A stretch of 64,000 nt of DNA from Epiperipatus broadwayi (GCA_028023455.1 JAQFVV010012400.1:11721748-11785747); one strand, 5' to 3'; shown: positions 10,910 to 22,785, counted from the first letter of the stretch. Notes: a model not told the origin generated them from the letters alone. A program made the numbers and translations.

Positions 10910-13900
10910 TGTGCCGGTCAAAACATGTTTATCCATCTAACATGAGCTGGAACTCACAAAATGTACTTCAAACCCAGTCAAGCCCAAGGTTTAGGTCAGG
11001 GACCAGCCTGAATTCGAACCCACTCTCTAAGCCCCAGATCAAACACCTAATGGATAACATAATAGTGATGACACATGAGAATTAATCTTAATCTGGCCAA
11101 CTAGCAAAGCTGAGCAACTAATGAGACATCTATTAACTATGACTATATTAAAATATACATAAGCATGACTGTAATATGTGGAAGTGGAGAAAAGAAGGAA
11201 TTCGAACTATTCAAATAAGTTAGACAATAATAATAGTTTAATATAATGAAAAATTAGTTATATACATTTATAAATTAAGTACATTAGTATGTGCGTGAAT
11301 GAGCAAGCAGTAGATGATTACATAGTGTCATTCACGCTATTATTTCTCATATGCTCTTTATTAGCTAAATGATATATTATAAATAAACACACATCTTTGG
11401 TGGGTCCAATATTAAAATGCCAATCAAATATAGAAAGAATTACATAATACTACCATTAACGCTTTGATTTACGGTTCTGAAATATGGTGACTAACATATA
11501 TATTACTAGGAGCGTTCCAAAATTCATTATATATATGATATAAATTATTTCCATGCCATTGAGGTCGTGAAAATAAACAAAATACATTTGAAAACATTAT
11601 ATTTGAAACTATGACAAAATATTTAATGAAAATCATTTAACAATAGTAAGACGAACGCTTTATTTTTCCCAAGACATATAGATACTCTTAAATATAGATA
11701 TATAAATTACGAAGGTAGGATTGTATATGACTGAAATAAATTTAATTAATAAAATAGAAGTAGTTGGCATTTATATATATTTTAAGCAAAGCTTAATTTT
11801 AATATTAGAGCATTAAAACTGGGTCATGAAGCAAAAGAAATAATAATAATACGAAGAAGTTTGCGGTGCTGACATAATAGCCTAAAAATAACCAAGAAGA
11901 AAAGGTCATTCTTCAGGATGAAAAATGAAATGGATGGGTATAGCGTGTGCTCAAACTTAGGGGTCACCACCAGAGGCCTTTTTATACAAAGAAATGGATG
12001 GGCATAGCGTGTGCCAGACTTAGGAGTCACAGCCAGTGGCCTTTTTATATGAAGAAAGAATATGCATAGCATGTGCCAAACTTAGTTGTCACCGCCAGAG
12101 GCATTTTTATACGAAGACTTGAGAAGAAATCTATGGGTTCGAACTTGTCGTAACCACCAGATTAAGAAGCACATATATATAATCATGAAGATCGGCTATA
12201 TGTCAGGAATTCTGTAGGAATGATAAATGTCTCTAACAACATTGAATAAATTTTACTGCTTTAAAAATGACCCTTGTTTGAATACTATAATACACCATGC
12301 AATTATAATATATATAGAGAGAGAATATTTCATTTAATAAAATATATTTGAAGATTTTATTTAGAAAAAGAAACATTAAGATTTAGATTTCAAATTAATA
12401 AAATATACGTTAAGATTTGATTTAGTAACAGAAACATTAAGATTTCCCCCCTTTCCTTTCTTACTATTTAAAATAATTCAATCCCATGTTCGCGATTTTT
12501 TATAATAACTGGAATATTTAAATACTATATTTGATATTTTAAGAGTATGAAAAATGAAATAAGATTAGCAGTTATATAGGAAACAAATTATAAGTCACCC
12601 TTTCAGAATTTAATAAATAATTATAAAATAAATGTTTCAGAGCATTAATTAGCTTGAGTTCTGGATTTTCAGAGTTAAACAAATCAATTTTATATTAAAA
12701 ACGAACCTAAAATGTTGATTCATAAAACAATCTGGTGAACATATTAATTTACAATGCATTATATATGTATATTTAAAGGGGACGTTAATAACGTTTTCAT
12801 GAAGGTTTAGTTAAAAATGACAGAAAAGATTTTTATAAATTAAGATAACCAGGTTGTGAGATTGACATTTTAATAATAAGCAAGCAGATATATAAGTCAA
12901 ATAATAAATACATATAAATAAATGACCGCACCAAGTTAAAGAAAGTTAAGAGCATATGAGATAGGATTAGATATAAAGAAATTATTTGAGAGCAAAATTA
13001 CATTCACAGATATATATATAAAAAACAAAGTTAAAGAATATATGAGAAGAGATCTTGATAGATTATTTAGGCTAAATTGACTATTAGGTGGCGGCTTGGA
13101 AATTTACCTTGCAATTTTAAGAATCCATTTTAAAGTATGGCACGTGCACAGCAATTGAAATGCAAGTACTTCGGTGGCAGGAAACTTCTATTAGCATTCT
13201 AAAGTTTTTTTTAGACCTTTCTTCATTTCAGGGCAGCAGGATATTACGGTAGTGGCAGAGGCCACTGAAGAGTGGTGGATTTACTGCTACATCATTTGTA
13301 AGTTTCCAGCAAAATAAAATATGTTTATAATACCTCTCTCTAAAAGTAGCTAATCTTTTTTCAATAGTAGTTAATCTAATCTGTTCTCCAAAATTCAGTC
13401 ATTTTATACTTTTTCTTTTATCAGTTGTTTTTGAAGATGCAATAGTAAGATAACGTCCAAAAATAAATTCAACTCTATTTCCAGATTAGAAATAGATTTG
13501 ACATGTTTTTTAACAAAAGTACCTCTAATCTTAATCCCCTTTTAAGTAAAACTTTAATTAAAAATACCTACCCCAGATTAAAACAATAGTGCTTCCAACC
13601 CTTAATTATTTTTGGACAATTAACAACAGTCACATCTTCCATATTGGATTTTATAATAAATATACAGTTTAATAGAAAAACAAGCAATTTAAAAAAAAGC
13701 TGAAAATGACATATAATAAATATTAAAAAAACATCAATATTTTGTTAGTAAGTTTTGCTCCTATGTATATATTTGAGCCGCATCTATAATACTCTAATAA
13801 AAAACTAATAATTAATAAAAAGAATTAATAACAATTTTAAAATATGCCATCAAAACATTAAATTTTATAATTTAGGTGCGCATCTCAAATATATACATGA

Positions 13901-14005
13901 AATATATATACACGACGAAAGGAGTGGGATGGGAAATAGGGGTCTAAACACAGGTTACTAGGTAGAAACATGAAGCACAATCTTAAGCTAAGATTGACTG
14001 CTTCA
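10910..14005 (-). mobile_element. Solo LTR of the second LTR-retrotransposon family (3.1 kb)
   Basis: The segment begins TGTGCC and ends CTTCA, and is bounded by the four-base duplication GTAC (10906-10909 and 14006-14009). Its first part (10910-11190) matches 63731-64000. Its later part (about 11781-14005) matches 60545-62733. In the second locus those two parts lie on opposite sides of an internal region, which identifies both as LTRs. No internal region is present here, so this copy was reduced to a solo LTR by recombination between its two LTRs. Orientation is inferred from the primer-binding site of the related locus. Short open frames in it (for example 13885-14118) are not recognisable proteins. 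Confidence 0.87.
11930..12116. repeat. Minisatellite in the solo LTR, about 63-bp unit, three copies
   Basis: Three units carry the core CATAGCGTGTGCCAAACTTA (with variants) followed by a GTCACCGCCAGAGGC-type segment and TTTTTATAC. They start at about 11930, 11994 and 12057. The related LTR at 60688-60812 has only two units, so copy number varies within the family. Confidence 0.88.
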
Positions 14006-14232
14006 GTACAAAATAAGTTAAGTCTTTGTTTATACAACTTGTTTATTTTCTTTAATTCGTTTTGATGCGGTTTTGACAAACAATGTAAAAGTTTGTTAAT
14101 TGGTCGGCCAAAAACCAATCAGCAATAAAATATTATTAGCCCTCTTCAAGATATTACAAATAAATCTGTTTTGTATATATTACAAGACATGAAATATGGG
14201 CATTTAAAACACTATTACATTTAAAATCATTT

Positions 14233-14979
14233 GTGTATAATGAGTGTGGGAAGCAAAATAGTTCTTAAATAAATAATTGACAATTATACAGTCAGATTTA
14301 ATTAATTATGAAATTTGTTTGTGAAGGACATGCCACCATGGCAAAGAGCATTTCAGGTTTGCTAAATAAAGATATAAAATGATGAAGAAGGCAGTATGCT
14401 ATTGTAGATTACAACAAAAATAAGTGAGGTCTGTTATGAACCTCTGGGTGGCTTTGCTAAAGGAATTTCCTAGTAAATGCAACTAAATGATGAGAAATAC
14501 TGGCCCTCCAGCCAAAACATGTATCTAAATAATCATAATAATATTTTGATGTACTGAACTTCCCATACACATCTTAATGGCAAAGCCTGAAAAGAATCCC
14601 TTGGTTTGAGACGTAGTGTATATAATGAGTTTGGGAAGCAAAATAGTTCTTAAATAAATAATTGACAATTATACAGTTACGAAATTTGTTTGTGAAGGAC
14701 ATGCCATCATGGCAGAGAGCATTTCAGGTTTGCTAAATAAAGATATAAAATGATGAAGAAGGCAGTATGCTATTACAACAAAAATAAGTGAGGTCTGTTT
14801 TAAACCTCTGGGTGGCTTTGCCAAAGGAATTTCCTAGTAAATGCAACTAAATGATGAGAAATACTGGCCCTCCAGCCAAAACATGTATCTAAATAATCAT
14901 AATATTATTTTGATTTACTGAACTTCCCATACACATCTTAATGGCAAAGCCTGAAAAGAATTTCTTGGTTTGAACTACG
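14233..14979. repeat. Tandem duplication, about 370-380-bp unit
   Basis: The unit beginning GTGTATAATGAGTGTGGGAA at 14233 recurs from about 14616. Shared landmarks include GTGAAGGACATGCCA, TGAGGTCTGTT and TACTGGCCCTCCAGCC. The second unit lacks a few short segments (for example GTCAGATTTAATTAATTAT). No protein is recognised; function unknown. Confidence 0.9.
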
Positions 14980-15501
14980 TCTACTTTGAGGGAGTGTGAA
15001 AGATTGGACCAGTCATAGTTAAATTTCCGAAGGTCCTGAGGAGTAAGTAGCAAAGCAAAATAATAATAAATGAATGGTTGTATCTATAAATACATAAATG
15101 CCTTACACCTATATATATAGATACTGTATCACTAACAAAATTATAATGTAAATCCTGATTAAAATAATCGACTCCCTGACATGAAAGGAGGTCCCCGAAA
15201 CCTTAGGCCATCAATGAATAAATTATAAATTATATTATAAAAAGAAAGGCAAGAATTAAAACTAAAATATAAATTGTTTTCCACACTTTTATTAATAAGT
15301 TATTAAATAGTTTATCAAAGATTACAAAATAAGACTGTCTTTTAATTAACATAGACGGGGCAATTTTAAATTGGAGGTAATAATAAGATTTTTAAAATAA
15401 TTTCAATCATAAATAAATTTAAAATAAATTTATCGTATAAAAGGTATAAAACTAAACGAGCTTTTCTATTAATTAAGTTAAGAGAAATAAGTATCCTGTA
15501 A

Positions 15502-15613
15502 TGATTTTTAAGTTAAAAAAAAAGTTAGTTACTCGCTGAGTTTTGTACTTGGCAATTTGATTTTTAAGTTAAAAAAAAAGTTAGTTACTCGCTGAGTTTT
15601 GTACTTGGCAATT
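15502..15613. repeat. 56-bp perfect tandem duplication
   Basis: The block starting TGATTTTTAAG and ending TTGGCAATT occurs twice back to back (15502-15557 and 15558-15613) with no visible difference, so it is young. It contains an A9 run. Confidence 0.93.
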
Positions 15614-18271
15614 TCAGTAAGTCAAATATTCTAAATAAACCAACAAAAATTAATTTAATTTGCAGCATCAAAATGATGTGAGATTTTATAAGAATTGACA
15701 TTTTAAATTTAAGAAAAATTAAAAGACGCATTTAAAATTACATTGTATACACATTACACAGATATATAAAATATAAATTAATATTGATTTGGAAAACAAG
15801 TAAAACAGAATAAATGGCTTGCGGCGAATTGGACGTTACCTCAGAATCAATCAGTAGGCATTCCATGGCTTGACACAGGCAGTTATATAAAGTCAGATCA
15901 CTCATCAGGCTTCCTTGACACAGTCAGTCTCCGGTTAGATTTTGAAAGCACTGGAAAGGCATTGATGGGCTAGTGGAAACAGAGCTCCAAAGGCAATGCC
16001 GATCTTTTTACCCCGTCATTACTTTAATCACGATGTACTGTAAATTTAAACTACTCTCTTCAGATAAGACTCAATTAATCAATAATAATCCTTATCAAAT
16101 TTTCCACCATTTATGTGTTCTGGTCTTTATCTATAGGATTGAATCTACAGTGACAACTGCCAATTGCAATCACTCTAAGTGTTTCTCTGAGGTTGGTGCC
16201 TGCTTTGGAAGGAAATCTATAATTCTGCATGAACATGCACCAAGGGTTGATTTGCTAATTAAAAAAAACAACAACAAGCATATTAAATTTATCAGTCATT
16301 GTATTAATAAAGTCTATTTAATTAAGGTTTAGATTAACAAAAATGTAGATTTTATTCAGAAAAATTTTAGGAATTTGGTACAATGACTTTCAAACTTATA
16401 TTTGACATAAACTTAAATAGAAATTTACAAAATATTTCTTACACATATTTATTACATTGTGTAGATAAATGTCTCTCTAATTACATTGATTAAATGATAA
16501 ATATAAAATGTTACCAACTGATTAATTGAAGAAAAATGAACTTTAATAAAGAATTTGAAATATTTGTAACATTTTATAGATATCTAGGATTCAATTCAAT
16601 TTAATAAAAGAAACACAAAATACATTTTTACAAATATAAAATAAATAAATTATCATAAAAAGGTTAGTTTTGATTATAAAATAAAATTAATGAAATATAA
16701 AAGATTATAATATTAAAAATATACTTCCACCTATTATGAGATGGGTGTCAGTTAATATAAGATTGGGTTTAAACCCATACTAGTGCTGATGACATTGACA
16801 CTAAGTGAAGCAGAAATATGTACTATATTTCCAGCTTCAATATATATATAGAGAGAGACAAGTGTCCTAACATATTTTCTTGCCCTCTGAAAGTGCATGA
16901 TTTGGGTTCATGCCATCACTAGGTTTATTGCATTAGTTAGCTCTTTTTTGGAAGTATCTTTTTTATTGTGTATTTACCGCCATGTATGGTATCATTGGTA
17001 TTTAGTATATTGCCATTGATAGATTTGTTATTTTGAAGTCTCTCACCCTTTCTGGATGAGCACTTCCCCTAACTGTGTGTTGAGAGTTTTGATGTATAAA
17101 TCTGTTTTGATGTTCTTTGGCAGCACTACATGAGGTAAAACTTATAATGACAATCAAAATTATAAATTTATATTATTTAGCTTAAATAAGCAATATGCAT
17201 CATCATCATCATCATTATCATCCAGAAGCAAGTCATAACTAGATTGGTAAGATCTAAAAATCATTCAAGTCAACTCATTGTTGGGTCAATAGCATAGAGT
17301 GTAGGAGCATATAAGTGTAACCTCTGAAAACAATTTAGATTTAGTACAACTTCAGCCATTAAAGACCATAGAATTGACAAGTATTGCATAAATTGGTAAA
17401 AGCTATAGATTATAGAATTTGTTTTAGGATGTATATTTTATACAGGCAGATATAAAGCTTGTATGGTAAATTTGTTTATAATTTAGTAAAATTCTGTCAC
17501 TTTAATTAAAGACAAAATATTTTACTGATAATAAATATTTAATTTGAAGGATAAAATTTCTTGTAATAATTTTAGTTATCAGATGTACTTGTTAACCTAA
17601 GATCATCATAAGTTGTAGATATTTAATTTATTCATTTAATTTATTCATTTAAATAAATTTAAAATTGTAAAAGTATTCTTCTATAGACAAATGCATTGGA
17701 TTATTGTAACAGCATTTGTTTGTTTTTTAATTTTTGTAACAGATTTCCATGATGTTCATGTTTATAAATTTGTTTATTGTAAATAAATGCTATTTTGTTA
17801 TTAAGTTTTATATAGTGTCTCTCTAATATCTATAAATAAAGTTATTTGCTTAAAGTGTTGATGGAGTATTGATGAATTTATAGTGCAATATAAAAAGAAG
17901 CAAAATATAGAGGGAGAAAGAAGAAATGGACAAGAATTATATCTTGGTATTTACCAATCCATATCCAGAAATCTAAACTTTGTGTAATTTATAATGCAAA
18001 TATTTTTCATGCTATTTATTCAGAATACAAACACATATGCATTTGAACTAAAATATTATTCATTTATTCTATTGATCACTGTAATTTAAAACTGCAATTT
18101 ATTTAAATAAGACTGCTTTTATAATCACTCATTATCTATTTTCATTTAATCAAATGTATTATGTTGTTGAAGAATTTGGTATTTGAATGCTAGCCTAGAA
18201 GATGATTATATTATTCCAAATTTAGAGTTTGGTGCAATTTTGTTTTAATTAAAATATTTTATGAAGATTTT

Positions 18272-18354
18272 TCATCATCATCATCATCGTCATCATTATT
18301 ATTATTATCCTCATCATTATCATCATCATCATTATTTCATCATCATCATCATCT
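18272..18354. repeat. (CAT)n/(ATT)n microsatellite
   Basis: This is an interrupted trinucleotide tract of CAT with ATT patches. A shorter CAT tract lies at 17197-17222. Confidence 0.92.
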
Positions 18355-18796
18355 AGTAGATAGACATTAACTTGTAGACGAAGTGTATGTCTTTTCATGT
18401 CTATCCCTAGGATATCATTCATTTATTAACAATATGTCCATAAAGCAAAATATTGAGAAAATTTTAAAAATTAAAATATAAGAACTCTGAGATCATAGTA
18501 TATCTATTGTCAAAGAAAGGGCAAAGTATCATAAACATATCAGTAAGATTTGTAAAAGATTATTATTTTATTAAAATGTGGATCTAATCATGGCAATAAG
18601 ATGATGAAGAGGGAGTTGGAGGTGTAAGACTATATTGGAGGGATAACAAGAGAAATATTATAAGTAAAGAAATTATTTGTATTCTTGCTACTTTATGATG
18701 TGTGTTATCAATATTGAGAGTTTTAAAAGTTTCGCAAGAGTGAGTTGAGCTTTCTTCTCCTTTTAAAATTTTATTTAGTTATATTTTATACTGTTT

Positions 18797-18797
18797 A

Positions 18798-18830
<33 letters not shown>

Positions 18831-18843
18831 GTTGTTGTTGTTG

Positions 18844-18885
<42 letters not shown>
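18797..18885. repeat. (ATT)n microsatellite with a central (GTT)n block
   Basis: About 30 trinucleotides, ATT on both sides of a six-unit GTT block. On the minus strand the tract translates as poly-asparagine, which explains the spurious open frame ending in a long Asn run. Confidence 0.95.
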
Positions 18886-20239
18886 GCATAAATTGTAGTA
18901 GCAAAGAACCCTGAACTTAGCCCGATTCCTTGATTCATCATAATTTGCATTTTGACTTCTAATTCCTTTGACAGTTTCCCTGGTATTCCCTTTGTACAGT
19001 TTTGATTTCTACTTACCTCCATAGTCCTTGAGTGCAATTCCTCTTGATACAATCCAATTCTTCTCACCTCTGCAATTCTCTGAATACTATATATATATAT
19101 AATTAGTTTCCAACCAGTAACCACCTAAACATTCACAGTAAATATAGCAACCAATATTTCTAACTGCTGTCAAGGCAACCTTCACACCTTTTAATAGCAA
19201 GAATGGAAATCCATTCTTACTAATAGTCCATTGAATATATATGGACACTTAAAGATTGCAACTTGACTACAGAGTATGAAATATTGTTACAATGAGGTTT
19301 AAATAAACCTCTTTAAACATGAAATAAACATGTCACTATAATGCAGACTAATAAATAGTCATCTAAAACATTACTTAATGCAATACTTTTAAATTGCCCA
19401 TGTATTATATAGAAATAATAAGCGAAATAGTGCCTAAAGCTAATCTGGGATAATGATGTAATTAGTTTCCAACCAGTAACCACCTAAACATTCACAGTAA
19501 ATATAGCAACCAATATTTCTAACTGCTGTCAAGGCAACCTTCACACCTTTTAATAGCAAGAATGGAAATCCATTCTTACTAATGGTCCATTGAATATATA
19601 TGGACACTTAAAGATTGCAATTTGACTACAGAGTATGAAATATTGGGTTGTTTTCTCATCCTTAGTGTTCACCTTAAGATGTCGCTACTTCTAGGTAAAT
19701 TCCTAAAAATATACCGTTTCACCAGCCTTCACCCAACAAAAGAGGAATTTTTCTACATTATAAACGCAGAAAAGTCCACATGTTATGTTGGATGGAGGAA
19801 GCGGTGGCAACAGAAGCCAACACAAAGAGACTTCTTTCTATGATAAAACACAGAAAGAGTTCCTGACAGCTGCCGGTTATGGCTTTTTTTCTATGCTAAA
19901 AGCAAAGAGAAAGAAATGCCTTGATCGGCTGCCATAGTAGTCGATTTTGTTCATCATTTTCTCGTAATAGTAGAATATCTATTTTCTCTGTAGTTTCGTG
20001 TGAGAGTGTGTGTCTTTGAAGCAGTCGTAGTTTTTTAAAATTTGATAAGACGTTTATTTTTTTAATGTGTTGTAACTTACTTTACTGTTGTAAGTTTAGT
20101 AATAATGTCCTGAAGATTCCATTACGAAGGGGTAACCCTCAAAAATTGCTTTTAAGGGTGCGAAAGGGAAAAAAATTAAAGGATCACGCGAAAAGTACCG
20201 TTTTCATGGGAAAACGTCCGTGACCAGTTACTTTCGCTA

Positions 20240-20760
20240 TATATATATATACACACAAACAAAAACAACCCACTGTCTCATTATTAGGAATTACTTGTCT
20301 GAAAAATAAAATTAGTCGGGTATTTTTTTTTTTTGTTTTGTTACATTTATTATTTCAAAATAAGATTAGTTTTTATATCTACACACTAACAAAAATAACC
20401 CAGTTCCTGATTAATTACTGTCTTTAAAAAAAAAAAAAAAGAAGCAAATTCAATGGGTTTGATTTTTTTCAATGGAGTCTTTGAATTACGGTTTGTTTGT
20501 TTTTATATATACACAAGATTTACCAAAAAAAAAAAGAAACCCACTTTCTGATTAATTACTGTCAAAAGAAACGCAAATTAGTCGGCTATCATTTTTAAAT
20601 TTAGTATTTCAATAACGGTACCCTTTTTATATAGACAGAGTTAACAAAAACAACCCGCTTTCTGATTTATTACTGTCCATTTCCCCGTCCAAAAAAAAAA
20701 AAACGGAAATTAGTCGGGTATCATTTTTCAATCGAGTCTTTTAATGATGATCCTTACTAA
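20240..20760. repeat. Tandem repeats inside the TIR element, about 115-130-bp unit, four copies
   Basis: Four diverged units each contain an ATATA-ACACA start, an AACCCAC/AACCCGC-type core, TCTGATTAATTACTGTC or similar, and an A-rich or T-rich tail (starting near 20240, 20373, 20503 and 20619). Confidence 0.8.
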
Positions 20761-20799
20761 TAGTAGTCGGATATCAATTCTAAATTGTAGTATATAAAT

Positions 20800-21312
20800 T
20801 ATGTCTTGCTTATTTAATAAAATGATTGATTTACTCTTGATCAAAAATACCGTAACTTTAAAAAAAAAAGACAAAAAATGAAGTCAAAAAAAAAAAAGAG
20901 AAAAAGCCCTGTAACTTTAAAGACACACACAAACTCAAAAACAATCTAAGATTAATAAACATTGACTTATTACGTCTTGCTTTTGAATCAAATTATTGAT
21001 TTACTCTTACAAAAAAAATACCGTAACTTTAAAAAGACACACCTAAAGTCCAAAAAAAAAAAAATTAGAATAAGCCCAGTAACTTTAAAGACACACACAC
21101 AAACTCAAAAACAAGATAAGATTAATAAACATTTACTTATTACGTCTTGCTTTTGAATAAAAGTATTGATTTACTCTTGAAAAAAAAAAAAAAAAAAAGA
21201 CCGTAGCTTTAAAAAAACACACGTAAAGTCAAAAAAAAAAAAAAATTAGAAAAACACCGTAACTTTAAAGACGCACAAACTCAAAAACAAGATAAGATTA
21301 ATAAACATTTAC
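20800..21312. repeat. Tandem repeats inside the TIR element, about 150-180-bp unit, three copies
   Basis: Units share TTATTACGTCTTGCTTTTGA, GATTTACTCTTG, CCGTAACTTTAAA, ACACACAAACTCAAAAACA and AAGATTAATAAACATT. Poly-A tracts within them vary in length. Confidence 0.85.
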
Positions 21313-21684
21313 AAAAATGAAAAAAACTAACATCATATAATAGTATTAGTTAGTAGAATATTTTATTACAAATCTAAGAAATCAGATCTTTTTAGATCAA
21401 TCGATCATTTAGGCCAGGCCCGGAATCGTTATATGTATATGTTTTTGATTAGCATCAACGCCATCTTAAGGTGAATACCAACAACCAAATATTGTTACAA
21501 TGAAGTTTAAATAAACCTCTTTAAACATTAAATAAACATGTCACTATAATGCAGACTAATAAATAGTCATCTAAAACATTACTTAATGCAATACTTTCAA
21601 ATTGCCCATGTATTATTTAGAAATAATAAGCGAAATAGTGCCTAAAGCTAATCTGGGATAATGATGTATAAGTCTTTTTTTGTT

Positions 21685-21715
<31 letters not shown>

Positions 21716-22151
21716 AATAATTACTACCTAGACATGTAAATTTGTTATATCACTAAACATCACATGATCACCATTTCTTATGATAACACATAACTGTTAT
21801 TAAACAGGCAACAAGGCTTGGCACACGGTGGCACTACTGTATGGAGAGTTTTGCCTGTTTAATAACAGTTGTGTTAGCATAAAATATGATGATCATGTGA
21901 TGTTTAGTGGTCAAACACCAATCCTGCCTAATAGGATAGTGGTGGCTGTGGTTGTTAAAGAGCCAACGAGAACAAAATATATGGGTGCTAAACTGAGTTC
22001 AGACTCATATGACTATATAAGCTATTGAGCTTAGATTGAAAATATTACTGTGTTTTCAATTTAATTCTCATAGTTTTGAAGTTAAGTAGAGATGAAAGAT
22101 GGCTGCTGGAGGGTTGCATTAGATCCTAAGATCTAGGTGCAGTGGTCTCAG

Positions 22152-22210
22152 TTCCAAGGCTCCTCACTGATGAAGGCCACAAGCCAAAAACTAGTCTGGG
22201 GATATTGGAA
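22152..22210 (+). ncRNA. Minimal type I hammerhead ribozyme, copy 1 (one catalytic base changed)
   Basis: The core CTGATGA is at 22167-22173. Stem II is GGC/GCC (22175-22177 with 22183-22185) around a 5-base loop, flanked by an A-A mismatch. Then comes AAAAC (22187-22191) where GAAAC is canonical, a two-base loop TA, and the cleavage triplet GTC (22194-22196). Stem I pairs TCCTCA (22161-22166) with TGGGGA (22197-22202), six pairs with one wobble. Beyond an internal loop, TTCCAA (22152-22157) pairs perfectly with TTGGAA (22205-22210). The very short stem III is typical of the minimal hammerheads known in Penelope-like elements. G12 is replaced by A, so this copy is predicted to be inactive or very slow. 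Confidence 0.8.
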
Positions 22211-22601
22211 GAGTTGGCACTAGATGGGGATTTTATGCATAAGCCTTCTGGCATTCAATGATTACTCTGGTTGGCACAGGGTGGCACTACTGTATGGAGA
22301 GTTTTGCCTGTTTAATAACAGTTGTGTTAGCATAAAAGATGGTGATCATGTGATGTTTAGTGGTTTAACACCAATCCTGCCTAATAGGATAGTGGTGGCT
22401 GTGGTTGTTAAAGAGCCAAAGAGAACAAAATATATGGGTGCTAAACTGAGTTCAGACTATGACTATATAAGCTATTGAGCTTAGATTGAAAATATTACTG
22501 TGTTTTCAATTTAATTCTCATAGTTTTGTAGTTAAGTAGAGATGAAAGATGGCTGCTGGAGGGTTGCATTAGATCCTAAGATCTAGGTGCAGTGGTCTCA
22601 A

Positions 22602-22660
22602 TTCCAAGGCTCCTCACTGATGAAGGCCACAAGCCAAAAACTAGTCTGGGGATATTGGAA
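22602..22660 (+). ncRNA. Minimal type I hammerhead ribozyme, copy 2 (one catalytic base changed)
   Basis: The same fold as the copy 450 bases upstream. CTGATGA is at 22617-22623 and the GTC triplet ends at 22646. Inner stem I pairs 22611-22616 with 22647-22652, and outer stem I pairs 22602-22607 with 22655-22660. It shares the G12-to-A change, so both units descend from one already mutated master or were homogenised. Cleavage at both sites of a dimeric transcript would release a monomer of about 450 nucleotides. Confidence 0.8.
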
Positions 22661-22785
22661 GAGTAGGCATTAGATGGGGATTTTATGCATAAGCCTTCTG
22701 GCATCCAATGATTACTCTGGTTGGCACAGGGTGGCACTACTGTATGGAGAGTTTTGCCTGTTTAATTTGTTATATTATGTATATT

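Larger units (their letters stand above)
15614..19101. other. Intergenic or intronic A+T-rich region with microsatellites
   Basis: The less A+T-rich stretch at 15820-16260 includes a 119-codon open frame (15973-16332) whose product I do not recognise; its second half is low-complexity and I do not call it a gene. Simple repeats lie at 17197-17222, 18272-18354 and 18797-18885. The rest shows no gene, RNA gene or long repeat. Confidence 0.45.
19646..21486. mobile_element. Non-autonomous TIR DNA transposon, 8-bp target duplication
   Basis: The insert is precisely delimited because the uninterrupted copy of its target exists next door (19102-19460). The target duplication is AAATATTG (19638-19645 and 21487-21494). 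The ends are inverted: GGTTGTT at the left and AACAACC at the right, followed inward on both sides by TTCACCTTAAGATG. An 8-bp duplication fits hAT or Mutator-like superfamilies, but the terminal bases do not decide between them. No transposase frame is present. The interior is a less A+T-rich 0.5-kb part (19650-20220) and then two blocks of A-rich tandem repeats. Confidence 0.87.
19102..21670. repeat. 359-bp tandem duplication, second unit split by an insertion
   Basis: Unit one spans 19102-19460 (ATTAGTTTCCAACCAG to GGGATAATGATGTA). Unit two restarts at 19461, is interrupted at 19645, and resumes at 21487/21495 through 21670 with the same ending. The interrupting 1841 bases are a separate mobile element. 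Order of events: duplication first, then insertion. No protein is recognised in the unit. Confidence 0.92.
21752..22770 (+). mobile_element. Hammerhead-bearing tandem repeat (Penelope-like terminal repeat or retrozyme-like), two units plus ends
   Basis: Direct units begin with GGTGGCACTACTGTATGGAG at about 21827, 22280 and 22740 (period 453-460; third copy only about 30 bases). Each full unit carries a hammerhead ribozyme motif 450 bases from the next. The left edge (21752-21811) is an inverted copy of 21843-21912, making a terminal hairpin that ends in a CATGTGATG block. The two open frames of 66 and 84 codons inside (21828-22028 and 22224-22478) are the same repeat translated twice and are not a known protein. 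Tandem units with type I hammerheads are the known arrangement of Penelope-like element terminal repeats and of metazoan retrozymes. Assignment between these is inferred. Confidence 0.75.

Noticed and set aside
15973-16332. 119-codon plus-strand frame as a gene
   Set aside because: No recognisable motif, and the C-terminal half is low-complexity. No splice or promoter context was convincing.
18795-19124. 109-codon minus-strand frame ending in a long Asn run
   Set aside because: The Asn run is the translation of an (ATT)n microsatellite, and the remainder overlaps the 359-bp duplicated repeat.
21828-22478. Two similar plus-strand frames (66 and 84 codons) suggesting a duplicated gene
   Set aside because: They are the same stretch of a tandem non-coding repeat that carries a ribozyme. 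Similarity reflects repeat duplication, and no protein family is recognised.
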